From JBCDCE01 sp039182515 (lineage in GTDB: Bacteria; Pseudomonadota; Alphaproteobacteria; Rhodobacterales; Rhodobacteraceae), in the NCBI GenBank assembly GCA_039182515.1, contig JBCDCE010000033.1:1-41567 (forward strand): 41,567 nt of DNA, written 5' to 3'. The translations under genes and the position numbers were made by a program. This document shows positions 15,592 to 24,061 of this stretch, piece by piece; positions within the stretch are counted from its first letter, which is position 1, and each line of letters begins with the position of its first letter. The notes below the pieces were generated by a model. That model saw only the letters and a program-made list of their open reading frames with translations, was not told the origin of the DNA and did not search any database.

Positions 15592-16467
15592 ATGGAAATT
15601 CAAAGAGTTGGCGTTGTCGGTGCAGGGCAAATGGGGAACGGCATTGCTCATGTCATGGCCTCTGCCGGATTTTCAGTGTTACTCACTGATATTGAACAAG
15701 AAAATCTTGATAAAGCACTTGCTCAGATCAACAAAACTCTGACCCGGCAGGTCTCAAAAGACCTACTTACTCCAGCGGAAAAAGACGCCGCACTTGGACG
15801 TATCTCGACCACGCTTAGCTTGCCCGATTTGGGTCAAACCGACCTTGTGATCGAAGCTGCAACGGAGCGCGAAACCATAAAGACTGCGATTTTCGAAGAT
15901 TTGCAGCCATATTTACAGCCTCATACGATCTTAACGTCCAACACCTCTTCAATTTCGATCACCCGTTTGGCCTCGCGCACAGATCGTCCTGAGAAGTTTA
16001 TGGGGTTCCACTTCATGAACCCTGTGCCGATCATGCAGCTTGTTGAGCTGATCCGAGGCATTGCCACAGATGAACCCACGTTTAAGGCCTGTTTTGCTGT
16101 TGTGGAAAAGCTCGGCAAAACCGCCGCCACGGCGGAGGACTTTCCGGCCTTTATTGTGAACCGCATTCTGATGCCGATGATCAACGAAGCGATCTACACG
16201 CTTTACGAAGGCGTTGGCTCTGTCAGCTCGATCGACACCTCGCTCAAGCTGGGTGCAAACCATCCTATGGGCCCGCTGGAACTGGCTGACTTTATCGGTC
16301 TCGACACCTGCTTGGCCATTATGAACGTTCTGCATGACGGTCTGGCCGATACCAAGTATCGCCCCTGTCCGCTTTTGACCAAATATGTTGAGGCAGGCTG
16401 GCTTGGGCGAAAGACCCAACGAGGGTTTTACGACTACCGAGGCGAAAGCCCTGTGCCGACGCGTTAA
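15592..16467 (+). CDS. 3-hydroxybutyryl-CoA dehydrogenase
   Basis: A 291-residue NAD-dependent 3-hydroxyacyl-CoA dehydrogenase (Hbd/PaaH type) that oxidises 3-hydroxybutyryl-CoA or performs the reverse reduction. The Rossmann motif is GVVGAGQMGNGIAH (7-20), the SNTSS loop is at 116-120, and the catalytic pair is H140 in MGFHFMNP and E152. The second domain contains DFPAFIVNRILMPMINEA and NHPMGPLELADFIGLD. Length matches the bacterial single-domain enzyme, not the fused FadB type. ATG 15592 follows AAAGGACG. Its TAA overlaps the opposing acyltransferase stop, both using the palindrome TTAA at 16464-16467. Confidence 0.95.
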   Translation: MEIQRVGVVGAGQMGNGIAHVMASAGFSVLLTDIEQENLDKALAQINKTLTRQVSKDLLTPAEKDAALGRISTTLSLPDLGQTDLVIEAATERETIKTAIFEDLQPYLQPHTILTSNTSSISITRLASRTDRPEKFMGFHFMNPVPIMQLVELIRGIATDEPTFKACFAVVEKLGKTAATAEDFPAFIVNRILMPMINEAIYTLYEGVGSVSSIDTSLKLGANHPMGPLELADFIGLDTCLAIMNVLHDGLADTKYRPCPLLTKYVEAGWLGRKTQRGFYDYRGESPVPTR

Positions 16468-17381
16468 GCGGACTTACGAAGCCCTAAGGTTTGATCTCGC
16501 AACCAGCTGACAAACCCGCGCGGATTGGACGACCATTTATTGATCAACTCTTGCGCAATTGGCCGGCCAACAACAGGTTTTTGTGGCTTACCAAGGGCAT
16601 GAACAACCTCATGGATCAACAAGCCTTGGCGCATGGTCGCAGAAATCCGGTTAGCCATTTGATACCAACGAGAGTTTTGCCCAGGAAAGAAAATCGGAAC
16701 GACCGTTGCACCTGAGCGTTGAATCATTTTGGCGGTAAAGGGATTCCATTCCGCCTCAATAGCATCTCCAAAAAAGCTATCCGAACAGGCGACAACCCCC
16801 GACGGGAAAAGCACAACAACCCCACCCTCTTTGAGGTGATTCATCGCGCGTTTGCGCATCTCAAGGTTTTGTTGAAGCGCATCGGTTTCATGGGGGAAAG
16901 GCACAGGGATCATAAAATCCGCGATTTCATCCACACCTGTGAGCAAAGAGCGTGTCAGGATTTTATAATCCGTGCGCACGCGTCCGATCAATTCCGCCAG
17001 GATCATACCGTCGACCAATCCATGCGGATGGTTTGCCACGATGATGACAGGCCCCTCTTTTGGGATGTTGCGGATCTGCTCGACCGGTGTGCGCAACTCA
17101 ATTCGCATCAAACGCAGAGCTTGGCGCCAGAAGGCTTGCCCAGGTTGTGGACCCTCGCGTTCAAAACGACGGATCAATCGCAGCAGCGTAAGTTTTCCGG
17201 TCATCCACTCCATGATACGGATAATGTTGGCTTTGACCGGGTTGGTAAACGTATTGGCGTAACTCAGCTTGCGCTTGTCGTAAGGCACATCTTCCGCTTT
17301 GGCCGGAGCGGCCGGGGAAACGGGAGCCTTTTGCGCATTCTCGACCATGTTTTGCGTCGTGTCTTCTTTCAATGCTTTCAC
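16464..17381 (-). CDS. Lysophospholipid acyltransferase family protein
   Basis: A 305-residue PlsC-like membrane-associated acyltransferase. The catalytic histidine block is ANHPHGLVDG, followed by the substrate block VVLFPSGVVACS, equivalent to FPEGTRS. The spacing is H-x5-D from the first His rather than the standard H-x4-D, a variant I believe occurs in some members of the family. The start could be GTG 17381 (used here) or ATG 17348; neither has a strong ribosome site. It probably acylates lysophosphatidate or a related acceptor (inferred). It follows ptsH by 5 bases as the last gene of the chvI-ptsH operon, linking the PTS block to membrane lipid synthesis at least in transcription. Confidence 0.85.
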   Translation of the reverse strand: MKALKEDTTQNMVENAQKAPVSPAAPAKAEDVPYDKRKLSYANTFTNPVKANIIRIMEWMTGKLTLLRLIRRFEREGPQPGQAFWRQALRLMRIELRTPVEQIRNIPKEGPVIIVANHPHGLVDGMILAELIGRVRTDYKILTRSLLTGVDEIADFMIPVPFPHETDALQQNLEMRKRAMNHLKEGGVVVLFPSGVVACSDSFFGDAIEAEWNPFTAKMIQRSGATVVPIFFPGQNSRWYQMANRISATMRQGLLIHEVVHALGKPQKPVVGRPIAQELINKWSSNPRGFVSWLRDQTLGLRKSA

Positions 17382-17386
17382 AACCG

Positions 17387-17665
17387 CTATGCTAATTCGC
17401 CAAATTTACCGTCGACGAGCTGGGTCAGTGCTTCTGCAAGTGCGCCCGCTGCATCTCCCGTGATTTCGACTTTGATAAAACTTCCTTTCGAAGCTGCCAA
17501 CATTAAAAGCCCCATAATGCTGTCGCCATTGGCGCAAAGTCCGTCTTTAAAAACCTCTACGTCGGCTTTATGCGCCTCAACAGTTTCCACGAAACGCGCT
17601 GAGGCTCGGGCGTGCAGGCCCTTTTCGTTTATGATTTCCAAAGTTTTTGTGATTGTTTCGCTCAT
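17387..17665 (-). CDS. ptsH: HPr phosphocarrier protein
   Basis: A 92-residue PTS phosphocarrier. The active histidine is H18 in NEKGLHARASARFV. The regulatory serine is S49 in ANGDSIMGLLML, the site HPr kinase would modify, and hprK is three genes upstream. Such HPr proteins in alphaproteobacteria usually serve a regulatory PTS rather than sugar uptake, and no EIIB or EIIC gene is present here. It lies 9 bases after manX. Enzyme I is not in the window. Confidence 0.96.
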   Translation of the reverse strand: MSETITKTLEIINEKGLHARASARFVETVEAHKADVEVFKDGLCANGDSIMGLLMLAASKGSFIKVEITGDAAGALAEALTQLVDGKFGELA

Positions 17666-17674
17666 GCTTTGCGC

Positions 17675-18076
17675 TCAGCTTGCTTCTATTTTTTTGGCAT
17701 CGATGTACTTGCGCCCAGTGTCCCGCGCTGTGGCGACTGCCTCCTCCAACGTGCTGGACTGTAGTTTGGCGAGTTTAATCAAAGCTGGCAAGTTGGCGCC
17801 ATAGAGGATCATCCTGCCCGCACCGCGACAGGCAGGTAGGCTCAAATTAGAGGGCGATCCGCCAAACACATCCGTCACAATCACGACACCTGAGCCGCTA
17901 TCGACTTTGCGCGCCGCCTCACAAATCTCGCGTTCTTTCTTTGCGCGGTCGCATTCCGCATCAATAGACACAGTCACACAGGCCTCGACGGGACCTATCA
18001 CGTGCTGCATGGCGCGTTTATATTCTTTTGCCAGCCCCCCATGGGCCACAATTACGATCCCGATCAATCGGGTCAC
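17675..18076 (-). CDS. PTS EIIA component, mannose-type fold
   Basis: A 133-residue EIIA-Man-like protein (often called manX in this locus). The phosphorylatable histidine is H12 in IVIVAHGGLAKEY, and VVIVTDVFGGSPSNLSL is the family core. The GTG start overlaps the rapZ stop by 4 bases (GTGA) and has a GCGAGG ribosome site inside rapZ. Standing alone without EIIB/C domains, it probably relays phosphorylation state to regulatory targets (established idea for alphaproteobacterial PTS; target here unknown). Confidence 0.94.
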   Translation of the reverse strand: MTRLIGIVIVAHGGLAKEYKRAMQHVIGPVEACVTVSIDAECDRAKKEREICEAARKVDSGSGVVIVTDVFGGSPSNLSLPACRGAGRMILYGANLPALIKLAKLQSSTLEEAVATARDTGRKYIDAKKIEAS

Positions 18077-19029
18077 CTCGCATCTTTCGCGCCCAGTGGC
18101 GCTTGTCTTCCCCCAGCTTGGTCATAAAGGCCCAAGCGTTCCAATTCCCGGTGCCTAATTGACACCGGCCAGCCTTGCTCTGCAAGCGCTTTGGAGAGGT
18201 GTTCTGCCAACGTCACCGAACGATGTTGTCCTCCGGTGCACCCAAAGCCCACAGAGAGGTAAGTTTTACCCTCCTTCCGATAGGCAGGCAGCAACAAAAG
18301 CGCCAAATTCTGAACTTGATGAAAAAAGCTCTCATATAGCGGGTCGGCGGAAACATAGGCCTGCACGTCTGAGTCCTGGCCCGTTCTCCCGCGCAATGCT
18401 TCTTCCCAATACGGATTTTGCAAGAACCGGCAATCGAACATCATGTCGAGTCCACGCACCGGCCCCCGTTTGAAGCTAAAACTGTGTAAGGTGACAGCGA
18501 GAGCAGCGTCAGGTCCTTGACCAAACCACCGCTCCAACTCACGGCGCAACTCGTGAGGTGTCAGTTCTGAGCTGTCGATAAGAATTTCTGCCCGGTCTTT
18601 GAGCGGTGCCAAAAGGGCAAGCTCTCGCGCGATGCCTTCACTGGCTGTCTCAGCCGGTGCCAAAGGATGACGCCGGCGCGTCTCAGAGTAGCGTCGCAGC
18701 AAGACATCTGCACTGGCATCAAGATACAGCAAGCGCGGCACAATGCGGGCATGAGATTCCAACTCCGCGAGCGTATCCAACAGACCGTCGATCGAAAAAT
18801 CTCTGTTGCGCACATCAACGCCCAGCGCCATGGCCTTTTCCATGGGAGGTCCGTCCAACAGGCGCGGCACAAGGCTCAAGGGCAAATTGTCGATCGTTTC
18901 ATAGCCAAAGTCTTCTAAGTGCCGCATGGCCGTTGAGCGCCCCGCCCCAGAGGGTCCGCTCACCAAAACAAGCGATCGCTCCCTTGGATCAAGCCGGGCT
19001 GTAGGCACTGTGTCCGGAGTTTTGGCCAT
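18073..19029 (-). CDS. rapZ: RNase adapter protein RapZ
   Basis: A 318-residue P-loop protein (YvcJ/RapZ family). The Walker A motif is GPSGAGRS (25-32), followed by YETIDNLPLSLVPRLL; the C-terminal signature is SVGFGCTGGQHRSV. In enterobacteria RapZ directs RNase E to the small RNA GlmZ and senses glucosamine-6-phosphate; in alphaproteobacteria its target is less clear. It sits between hprK (1 base away) and the EIIA gene (4-base overlap), so it is co-expressed with the regulatory PTS. Length is slightly above the usual 285-300 because of an N-terminal extension of about 15 residues. Confidence 0.95.
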   Translation of the reverse strand: MAKTPDTVPTARLDPRERSLVLVSGPSGAGRSTAMRHLEDFGYETIDNLPLSLVPRLLDGPPMEKAMALGVDVRNRDFSIDGLLDTLAELESHARIVPRLLYLDASADVLLRRYSETRRRHPLAPAETASEGIARELALLAPLKDRAEILIDSSELTPHELRRELERWFGQGPDAALAVTLHSFSFKRGPVRGLDMMFDCRFLQNPYWEEALRGRTGQDSDVQAYVSADPLYESFFHQVQNLALLLLPAYRKEGKTYLSVGFGCTGGQHRSVTLAEHLSKALAEQGWPVSIRHRELERLGLYDQAGGRQAPLGAKDAR

Positions 19030-19030
19030 T

Positions 19031-19528
19031 TTAACTCCCTGTTTCTGGAGGCGGGGTCGGTCTTGCGGCTTTGAAGACGTCTTTTTCCGGATCGATGTCT
19101 TCGTGCCCTTTAAGATAGAGCGTTAAGGCTGCGGGAAAATGCGCATGTTGCGACCCCAAAAAGAGCCGCAGGTCGTGTCCCATAAATTCGCTATGGCGCA
19201 GTGGCGGAAGACGCTCGCTTTCCTCAAAGCTTAAGTCAACAAGCGCAGTCAGAACAGCTTGGTCAGAGGTCGGAACCTTGAGGAGCCCAAAGCCTCTGGC
19301 TTCGATCCACCCTTTGGTAGCTTTTGGCGCCGCGCTCGGCCAACGAGCGACCACATGCGCGTCACGCGCCTGCACCTCCACCTGATCATCTGCAATGAGC
19401 TCCGCTCCAAGAGCGATCAGACGCAGCGCCAAGCCTGATTTTCCGCAGCCAGAAGGACCGGTTATCAACAGCCCGCGCCCGGCTATCGCAACAGCCGTGC
19501 CCTTTACGCTTTGCCAATCGGACGCCAT
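19031..19528 (-). CDS. hprK: HPr kinase/phosphatase, short alphaproteobacterial form
   Basis: A 165-residue protein corresponding only to the catalytic domain of HPr kinase/phosphorylase, which in Gram-positives is about 310 residues. The P-loop is GPSGCGKS (24-31), followed by ELIADDQV (43-50), and the family signature region reads GWIEARGFGLLKVP. It should phosphorylate and dephosphorylate HPr at S49. The missing N-terminal domain is usual for alphaproteobacterial HprK. It begins 17 bases after the chvG stop and is 1 base from rapZ. Confidence 0.94.
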   Translation of the reverse strand: MASDWQSVKGTAVAIAGRGLLITGPSGCGKSGLALRLIALGAELIADDQVEVQARDAHVVARWPSAAPKATKGWIEARGFGLLKVPTSDQAVLTALVDLSFEESERLPPLRHSEFMGHDLRLFLGSQHAHFPAALTLYLKGHEDIDPEKDVFKAARPTPPPETGS

Positions 19529-19545
19529 AGCGCGCCCTCCATTAT

Positions 19546-21252
19546 CTAGACGGGGAGACCCACAACAAATCGAGCCCCGAGCGGCTCAGATGTGAGATCC
19601 GCGTCCGTGGGGCGAATATTTTCCGCCCAAATCACGCCGCCATGCGCTTCGATGATCTGTTTAGAGATCGCGAGACCCAGCCCAGAGTTGTTGCCAAACT
19701 GGCCTTCGGGCCGCTGCGAGTAGAAGCGTTTGAAAATCTTAGACAACGCCTGGTCCGGAATGCCAGGCCCAGTATCTTCAACCACCACAAGCATGCGGTT
19801 TTCGCGCTGGCGGGCCCAAATGCGAATGGCGTCACCTTCGTCACAGAACGAAATCGCGTTGGTGATCAGGTTCACAAAGACCTGCGCCATGCGTGCTTCC
19901 AACCCATCAAAAGCAACAACCTGATCTGGCAAATCAGAGATGAAATCCACACCTTTGGTTTTGGCTTCTTGGCTCAGGTACTGTGTGATGTTGGTGAGCA
20001 TCTTGATCAGATCGAAGGTCTCTTCAGTCTCTTTGACGAGCTCACTATCCAGACGGGATGCGTTGGAAATGTCGCTCACAAGGCGATCTAGACGCCGAAC
20101 ATCATGGTCGATTACATCAAGGAGTTTTTCGCGCTGGTCTTCCCGCTTCGCAACGCGCATTGTGCCCACGGCGCTCCGCAGGCTGGCAAGGGGATTTTTG
20201 ATTTCATGGGCCACGTCGGCGGCGAATTGTTCATTCGATTCGATGCGCTCGTAGAGAGCACCCACCATACCTCTCAGAGCGCCCGAAAGGCGGCCTATCT
20301 CATCCGGTCGCGCCGTAAGATCGGGGATACGAACACGGCCAGGGGCCACTTTCTTCGAGTTTTTGTCCCGCCCGAGCTCTGCGGCGGCGGCCAAATCCGC
20401 TAGAGTATTGGCGATGGTGGAGGCCAAAACAAGGCTCAGGCCAATTGAAACAAGGATTGCGATAACGAACATCTGAAAGAGATTTTCGCGCTCAGAGCGC
20501 ACCAACAGATCAATTTCACCGGCCGCACTTGTCATCGCAACCGCGCCAATGGGTCGTCCATTGGAAAGGATGGGAGTCGCCACCGAAAACAGGGTATTTC
20601 CGTTTGGATCCACAGCGTTTTGGACCTCAGTGGCACCCGCTAATGTTGTTGGCAAAAGCGCGCGCGCCAAAGCTTCATTTCCCGATTTCTCGGGCGTTGA
20701 ATTCTTCGGCGCAATGAGGCCCGCGAGCCCGTTCCACGCGCTGTTCAGAAAATCTGTGATGACGGTGTTGCCAATGTCTGTTTGCAGACCTTCGACTTTG
20801 CCCAACTCAGAGCGTTCAACACCAATAGTAGAGGCAATAAGCTGACTTTGTGTATCAAAGACGAACACATCCGCCGAATTACGGAGATCAAGCTCTCCAA
20901 GTGTGGCAATAGCGGTGGCGGGTGTTAGCACTTCCGCCCGGCTTTCAAAAACATCTGCAATCAGTTCAGCTTCGGTGACCAAACCAACAGCGCGCGTGTA
21001 CGCCAAGCTATCACGCGACGGATTGAGATAAAGGACACCCGCCACCAAAATGATGAGCGCCATAAGGTTAAACGTGATGATTTTGCGCGCCAAAGGCGAG
21101 CGGTTCACGGAAATCAACCCGCGGTTCGCGCGCCGTTCGCGCAACTCATGATCAAGATTGCTTTTGGGGGCGACAAAGTCGTCCCCAAGCATGATCTCAG
21201 CCTCACGGACCGATTTCAGATCATGGATATCAACGTTCGGCTGCGCCGTCAT
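19546..21252 (-). CDS. chvG: Sensor histidine kinase ChvG
   Basis: A 568-residue membrane histidine kinase. Two membrane segments (about 58-76 and 259-281) flank a periplasmic sensor of about 180 residues. A HAMP region follows, then a HisKA domain with phosphorylated H349 in FAADVAHEIKNPLASLRSAV, then an ATPase domain with VFVNLITNAISF, DTGPGIP and NSGLGLAI. ChvG senses acid or envelope signals in rhizobia and Agrobacterium. I chose ATG 21252, 7 bases after the chvI stop, with a GAGG site; the frame is open to 21399 inside chvI, but that part is not kinase sequence. The gene order chvI-chvG-hprK matches the rhizobial locus. Confidence 0.94.
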   Translation of the reverse strand: MTAQPNVDIHDLKSVREAEIMLGDDFVAPKSNLDHELRERRANRGLISVNRSPLARKIITFNLMALIILVAGVLYLNPSRDSLAYTRAVGLVTEAELIADVFESRAEVLTPATAIATLGELDLRNSADVFVFDTQSQLIASTIGVERSELGKVEGLQTDIGNTVITDFLNSAWNGLAGLIAPKNSTPEKSGNEALARALLPTTLAGATEVQNAVDPNGNTLFSVATPILSNGRPIGAVAMTSAAGEIDLLVRSERENLFQMFVIAILVSIGLSLVLASTIANTLADLAAAAELGRDKNSKKVAPGRVRIPDLTARPDEIGRLSGALRGMVGALYERIESNEQFAADVAHEIKNPLASLRSAVGTMRVAKREDQREKLLDVIDHDVRRLDRLVSDISNASRLDSELVKETEETFDLIKMLTNITQYLSQEAKTKGVDFISDLPDQVVAFDGLEARMAQVFVNLITNAISFCDEGDAIRIWARQRENRMLVVVEDTGPGIPDQALSKIFKRFYSQRPEGQFGNNSGLGLAISKQIIEAHGGVIWAENIRPTDADLTSEPLGARFVVGLPV

Positions 21253-21259
21253 TGGAGGA

Positions 21260-21961
21260 TTATTCCTCGTTGTAGCGGTATCCGATACCATAGAGTGTTT
21301 CGATCGCAGAAAAATCATCGTCTGCCGTCCGCATCTTCTTACGGAGGCGCTTAATGTGACTGTCGATGGTTCGGTCGTCGACATAGACCTGATCATCATA
21401 AGCCACGTCCATCAACTGATCCCGGCTTTTCACAAAACCAGGACGCTGTGCGAGCGCTTGCAGCAGCAAAAATTCTGTTACAGTGAGCGAAACTTCGCGG
21501 CCTTTCCAAGTCACGCTATGGCGGAGCGGATCCATGCTCAATTCGCCGCGCTGCATGATCTTGGTGTCTTCTGTCTCGGGGATATCCACCCCATCAAGCG
21601 CTTCCTGCCGGCGTAGAAGGGCACGGATGCGTTCAACCAGAAGCCGCTGAGAGAAAGGCTTTTTGACGTAATCGTCAGCACCCATACGCAGGCCCAGAAC
21701 TTCGTCGATCTCATCATCTTTGGATGTGAGGAAGATCACGGGCATCGATGTTTTTTGACGAAGTCTCTGAAGCAGTTCCATGCCATCCATACGGGGCATT
21801 TTAACATCCAGCACAGCCATGTCGGGTAGCTTTTTGTTAAAAGCATCCAATGCGGCTTGACCGTCATTGTAGGTTTCAACTTCAAAGCCTTCAGCTTCCA
21901 GGGTCATCGAAACGGACGTCAGGATATTCCTGTCGTCGTCGACCAAGGCAATTTTGGACAT
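21260..21961 (-). CDS. chvI: Response regulator ChvI
   Basis: A 233-residue OmpR-type response regulator. The receiver domain has the acidic pocket at residues 8-10 (VDDD), the phosphorylation site D52 (AVLDVKMPRMDG), T79 and K101 (KKPF). The C-terminal winged helix includes VTEFLLLQALAQRPGFVKSR and DDRTIDSHIKRLRKKM. It is the partner of ChvG immediately downstream. ATG 21961 is preceded by AAGGATCG. It is transcribed away from pckA, with a shared 302-base spacer. Confidence 0.96.
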   Translation of the reverse strand: MSKIALVDDDRNILTSVSMTLEAEGFEVETYNDGQAALDAFNKKLPDMAVLDVKMPRMDGMELLQRLRQKTSMPVIFLTSKDDEIDEVLGLRMGADDYVKKPFSQRLLVERIRALLRRQEALDGVDIPETEDTKIMQRGELSMDPLRHSVTWKGREVSLTVTEFLLLQALAQRPGFVKSRDQLMDVAYDDQVYVDDRTIDSHIKRLRKKMRTADDDFSAIETLYGIGYRYNEE

Positions 21962-22263
21962 TTGCTCGATCCTTATCCTATATTTTTATTGCCTGTGTTT
22001 TTCGGCAATCTCTTCATTTTTCTGCCGCGAATCAACAGATATCTTCTTATTGCGCCTCATCTTGGCAACAATGGGGCCATAAATGCCTTTAAATCCCCTA
22101 AATGTAATCAATCTCGAAGAAAGTTTGACGAAGGGAAGGCGGTTTGGTTGCGCTAACCTGTGACTGTTTACGCTAACGAGTAAATTGGAGCCTATTCTTC
22201 TTTAGAAAGGCCATGTTAAGCGACGAGCGGGGGAACGAATTCAGCGTAACGAGGAGTTGACGC
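21962..22263. promoter_or_regulatory. Divergent chvI/pckA control region
   Basis: This 302-base spacer holds no credible gene. It is AT-rich on the chvI side and contains an ATTGCC/GGCAAT inverted repeat (21988-21993 and 22004-22009). On the pckA side are the two CGCTAAC repeats described separately and a good GAGGAG ribosome site before pckA. TTGACG at 22125-22130 could be a -35 element, but I cannot place a convincing -10 for either direction. Confidence 0.6.
22144..22177 (+). promoter_or_regulatory. Two CGCTAAC repeats, candidate operators of pckA
   Basis: CGCTAAC occurs at 22151-22157 and again at 22171-22177, a centre distance of exactly 20 bases, close to two helical turns. Each is part of a wider imperfect palindrome: GGTTGCGCTAACC and GTTTACGCTAAC. 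The central CG with GTT/AAC arms resembles LacI-family operators. In Sinorhizobium meliloti pckA is controlled by the LacI-family regulator PckR (literature knowledge). That these are PckR-like sites is inference. Confidence 0.5.
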
Positions 22264-23859
22264 ATGCAAACTGGACGGGTGAACCCGAACCACCGACTTG
22301 AAGACCAAGGTATTTCAGGACTGGGCCACGTCAACTACAACGCAATGGAGCCTGCGCTGATCGAAACAGCACTTAAGGCAGGCGAAGGAACACTCGGCAA
22401 CGGAGGCGCCTTCTTGGTGAGTACCGGAAAGTTCACGGGCCGCTCTCCCAAAGACAAACATGTGGTCAAAACACCAAATGTCGTCGACACGATTTGGTGG
22501 GAAAACAACGCAGAGATGTCCCCCGAGGGCTTTGATGCGCTGTATACAGACGTTCTTGAGCACATGAAGGGCGGCACATATCATGTGCAAGACCTCTTCG
22601 GCGGCGCAGATCCGTCGCATCGCTTGGATGTGCGTATGATTACAGAGCTTGCGTGGCACGGGCTTTTCATTCGCCATATGCTGCGCCGGCCAGATGCCGC
22701 CGAGCTCGATAGCTTTGTGCCGGAATGGACCGTGATCAACTGTCCGTCCTTTAAAGCAGATCCTGCAAAGCACAACTGCCGGTCTGAAACCGTCATAACG
22801 ATGAACTTTGAGAAAAAGCTCATATTGATCTGCGGCACAGAATACGCGGGCGAAAACAAAAAATCTGTCTTCACGCTCCTGAACTACCTATTGCCAGAGC
22901 GCGGCGTGATGCCGATGCACTGTTCGGCAAACCATGCCAAAGACAATCCTGTGGACACAGCAGTCTTCTTTGGCCTCTCCGGCACAGGCAAGACGACCCT
23001 CTCCGCAGATCCCCAGCGCGTGCTGATCGGCGACGATGAACACGGCTGGTCTGACTTCGGCACCTTCAACTTCGAAGGCGGGTGTTACGCCAAAACGATC
23101 AATCTGAGCCGCGAAGCCGAGCCCGAGATCTATGACACGACCAGCAAGTTTGGCACTGTGATTGAAAATATGGTTTTCGATCCAGAAACCAAAGAGCTCG
23201 ACTTCGACGACGATAGCCTCACCGCCAACATGCGTTGCGCCTATCCGCTTGAATATATCTCGAATGCGAGTGACACGGCTTTAGGAGGTCATCCAAAGAA
23301 CGTAATCATGCTGACCTGCGACGCATTTGGCGTTTTGCCTCCCATTGCGCGGCTTACACCGGCTCAAGCCATGTACCACTTCTTGTCAGGCTTTACGTCC
23401 AAAGTGGCTGGCACCGAGCGCGGTGTAACAGAACCAGAGCCAACATTCTCTACATGCTTCGGCGCACCTTTCATGCCGCGGCGCCCAGAAGTTTACGGCA
23501 ATCTTTTGCGGGCAAAAATCGCCAAGCACGGTGCGACCTGCTGGCTGGTCAACACCGGGTGGACCGGTGGCGCATATGGTACAGGCTCACGTATGCCAAT
23601 CAAAGCGACACGTGCTCTTTTGACAGCAGCTCTCGAAGGCTCCCTGGCTGAAGCCACATTCCGAAAAGACTCGAACTTCGGCTTTGAGGTCCCCGTCACG
23701 GTGCCGGGGGTAGACGCTGAATTGCTCGATCCACGCTCAACTTGGGCAGACAAAGACGCATACGACGCACAAGCTGAGAAACTTGTTGAGATGTTCGCGG
23801 AGAACTTTGCGCAGTATCTCGACCACATCGACGAAGACGTGCGCGCAGTCACACTCTAG
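22264..23859 (+). CDS. pckA: Phosphoenolpyruvate carboxykinase (ATP)
   Basis: A 531-residue ATP-dependent PEP carboxykinase, converting oxaloacetate and ATP to PEP, CO2 and ADP, the entry step of gluconeogenesis. Visible motifs are FTGRSPKDK (58-66), the P-loop FGLSGTGKTTLS (236-247), the metal site DDEHGW (257-262), and NTGWTGG near the C-terminus. Length is normal. ATG 22264 is preceded by GAGGAGTTGACGC. It diverges from chvI, as in rhizobia, and ends in a terminator. Confidence 0.97.
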   Translation: MQTGRVNPNHRLEDQGISGLGHVNYNAMEPALIETALKAGEGTLGNGGAFLVSTGKFTGRSPKDKHVVKTPNVVDTIWWENNAEMSPEGFDALYTDVLEHMKGGTYHVQDLFGGADPSHRLDVRMITELAWHGLFIRHMLRRPDAAELDSFVPEWTVINCPSFKADPAKHNCRSETVITMNFEKKLILICGTEYAGENKKSVFTLLNYLLPERGVMPMHCSANHAKDNPVDTAVFFGLSGTGKTTLSADPQRVLIGDDEHGWSDFGTFNFEGGCYAKTINLSREAEPEIYDTTSKFGTVIENMVFDPETKELDFDDDSLTANMRCAYPLEYISNASDTALGGHPKNVIMLTCDAFGVLPPIARLTPAQAMYHFLSGFTSKVAGTERGVTEPEPTFSTCFGAPFMPRRPEVYGNLLRAKIAKHGATCWLVNTGWTGGAYGTGSRMPIKATRALLTAALEGSLAEATFRKDSNFGFEVPVTVPGVDAELLDPRSTWADKDAYDAQAEKLVEMFAENFAQYLDHIDEDVRAVTL

Positions 23860-23888
23860 CGCGACTAATCGTCAGAGAGCGCATTTGG

Positions 23889-23914
23889 GGGCGGCTATTT
23901 GGTCGCCCTTTTTT
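23889..23914 (+). terminator. Rho-independent terminator after pckA
   Basis: GGGCGGC and GTCGCCC pair over 7 bases (one G-T) around the loop TATTTG, followed by six T. It begins 30 bases after the pckA stop. Confidence 0.88.
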
Positions 23915-24061
23915 CAAATGGTCTAACGCGCGGTGACTGTTCCGCACCCATCCTTAAACTTTTCTGCACTTTTTGATATTTGCCCAAATGCATATTCACG
24001 GGATCTCAACCGACTCGCCAAATAATAAAGGGTGGTAGGGAGAGGGCCGCGCGCAAAAAAT

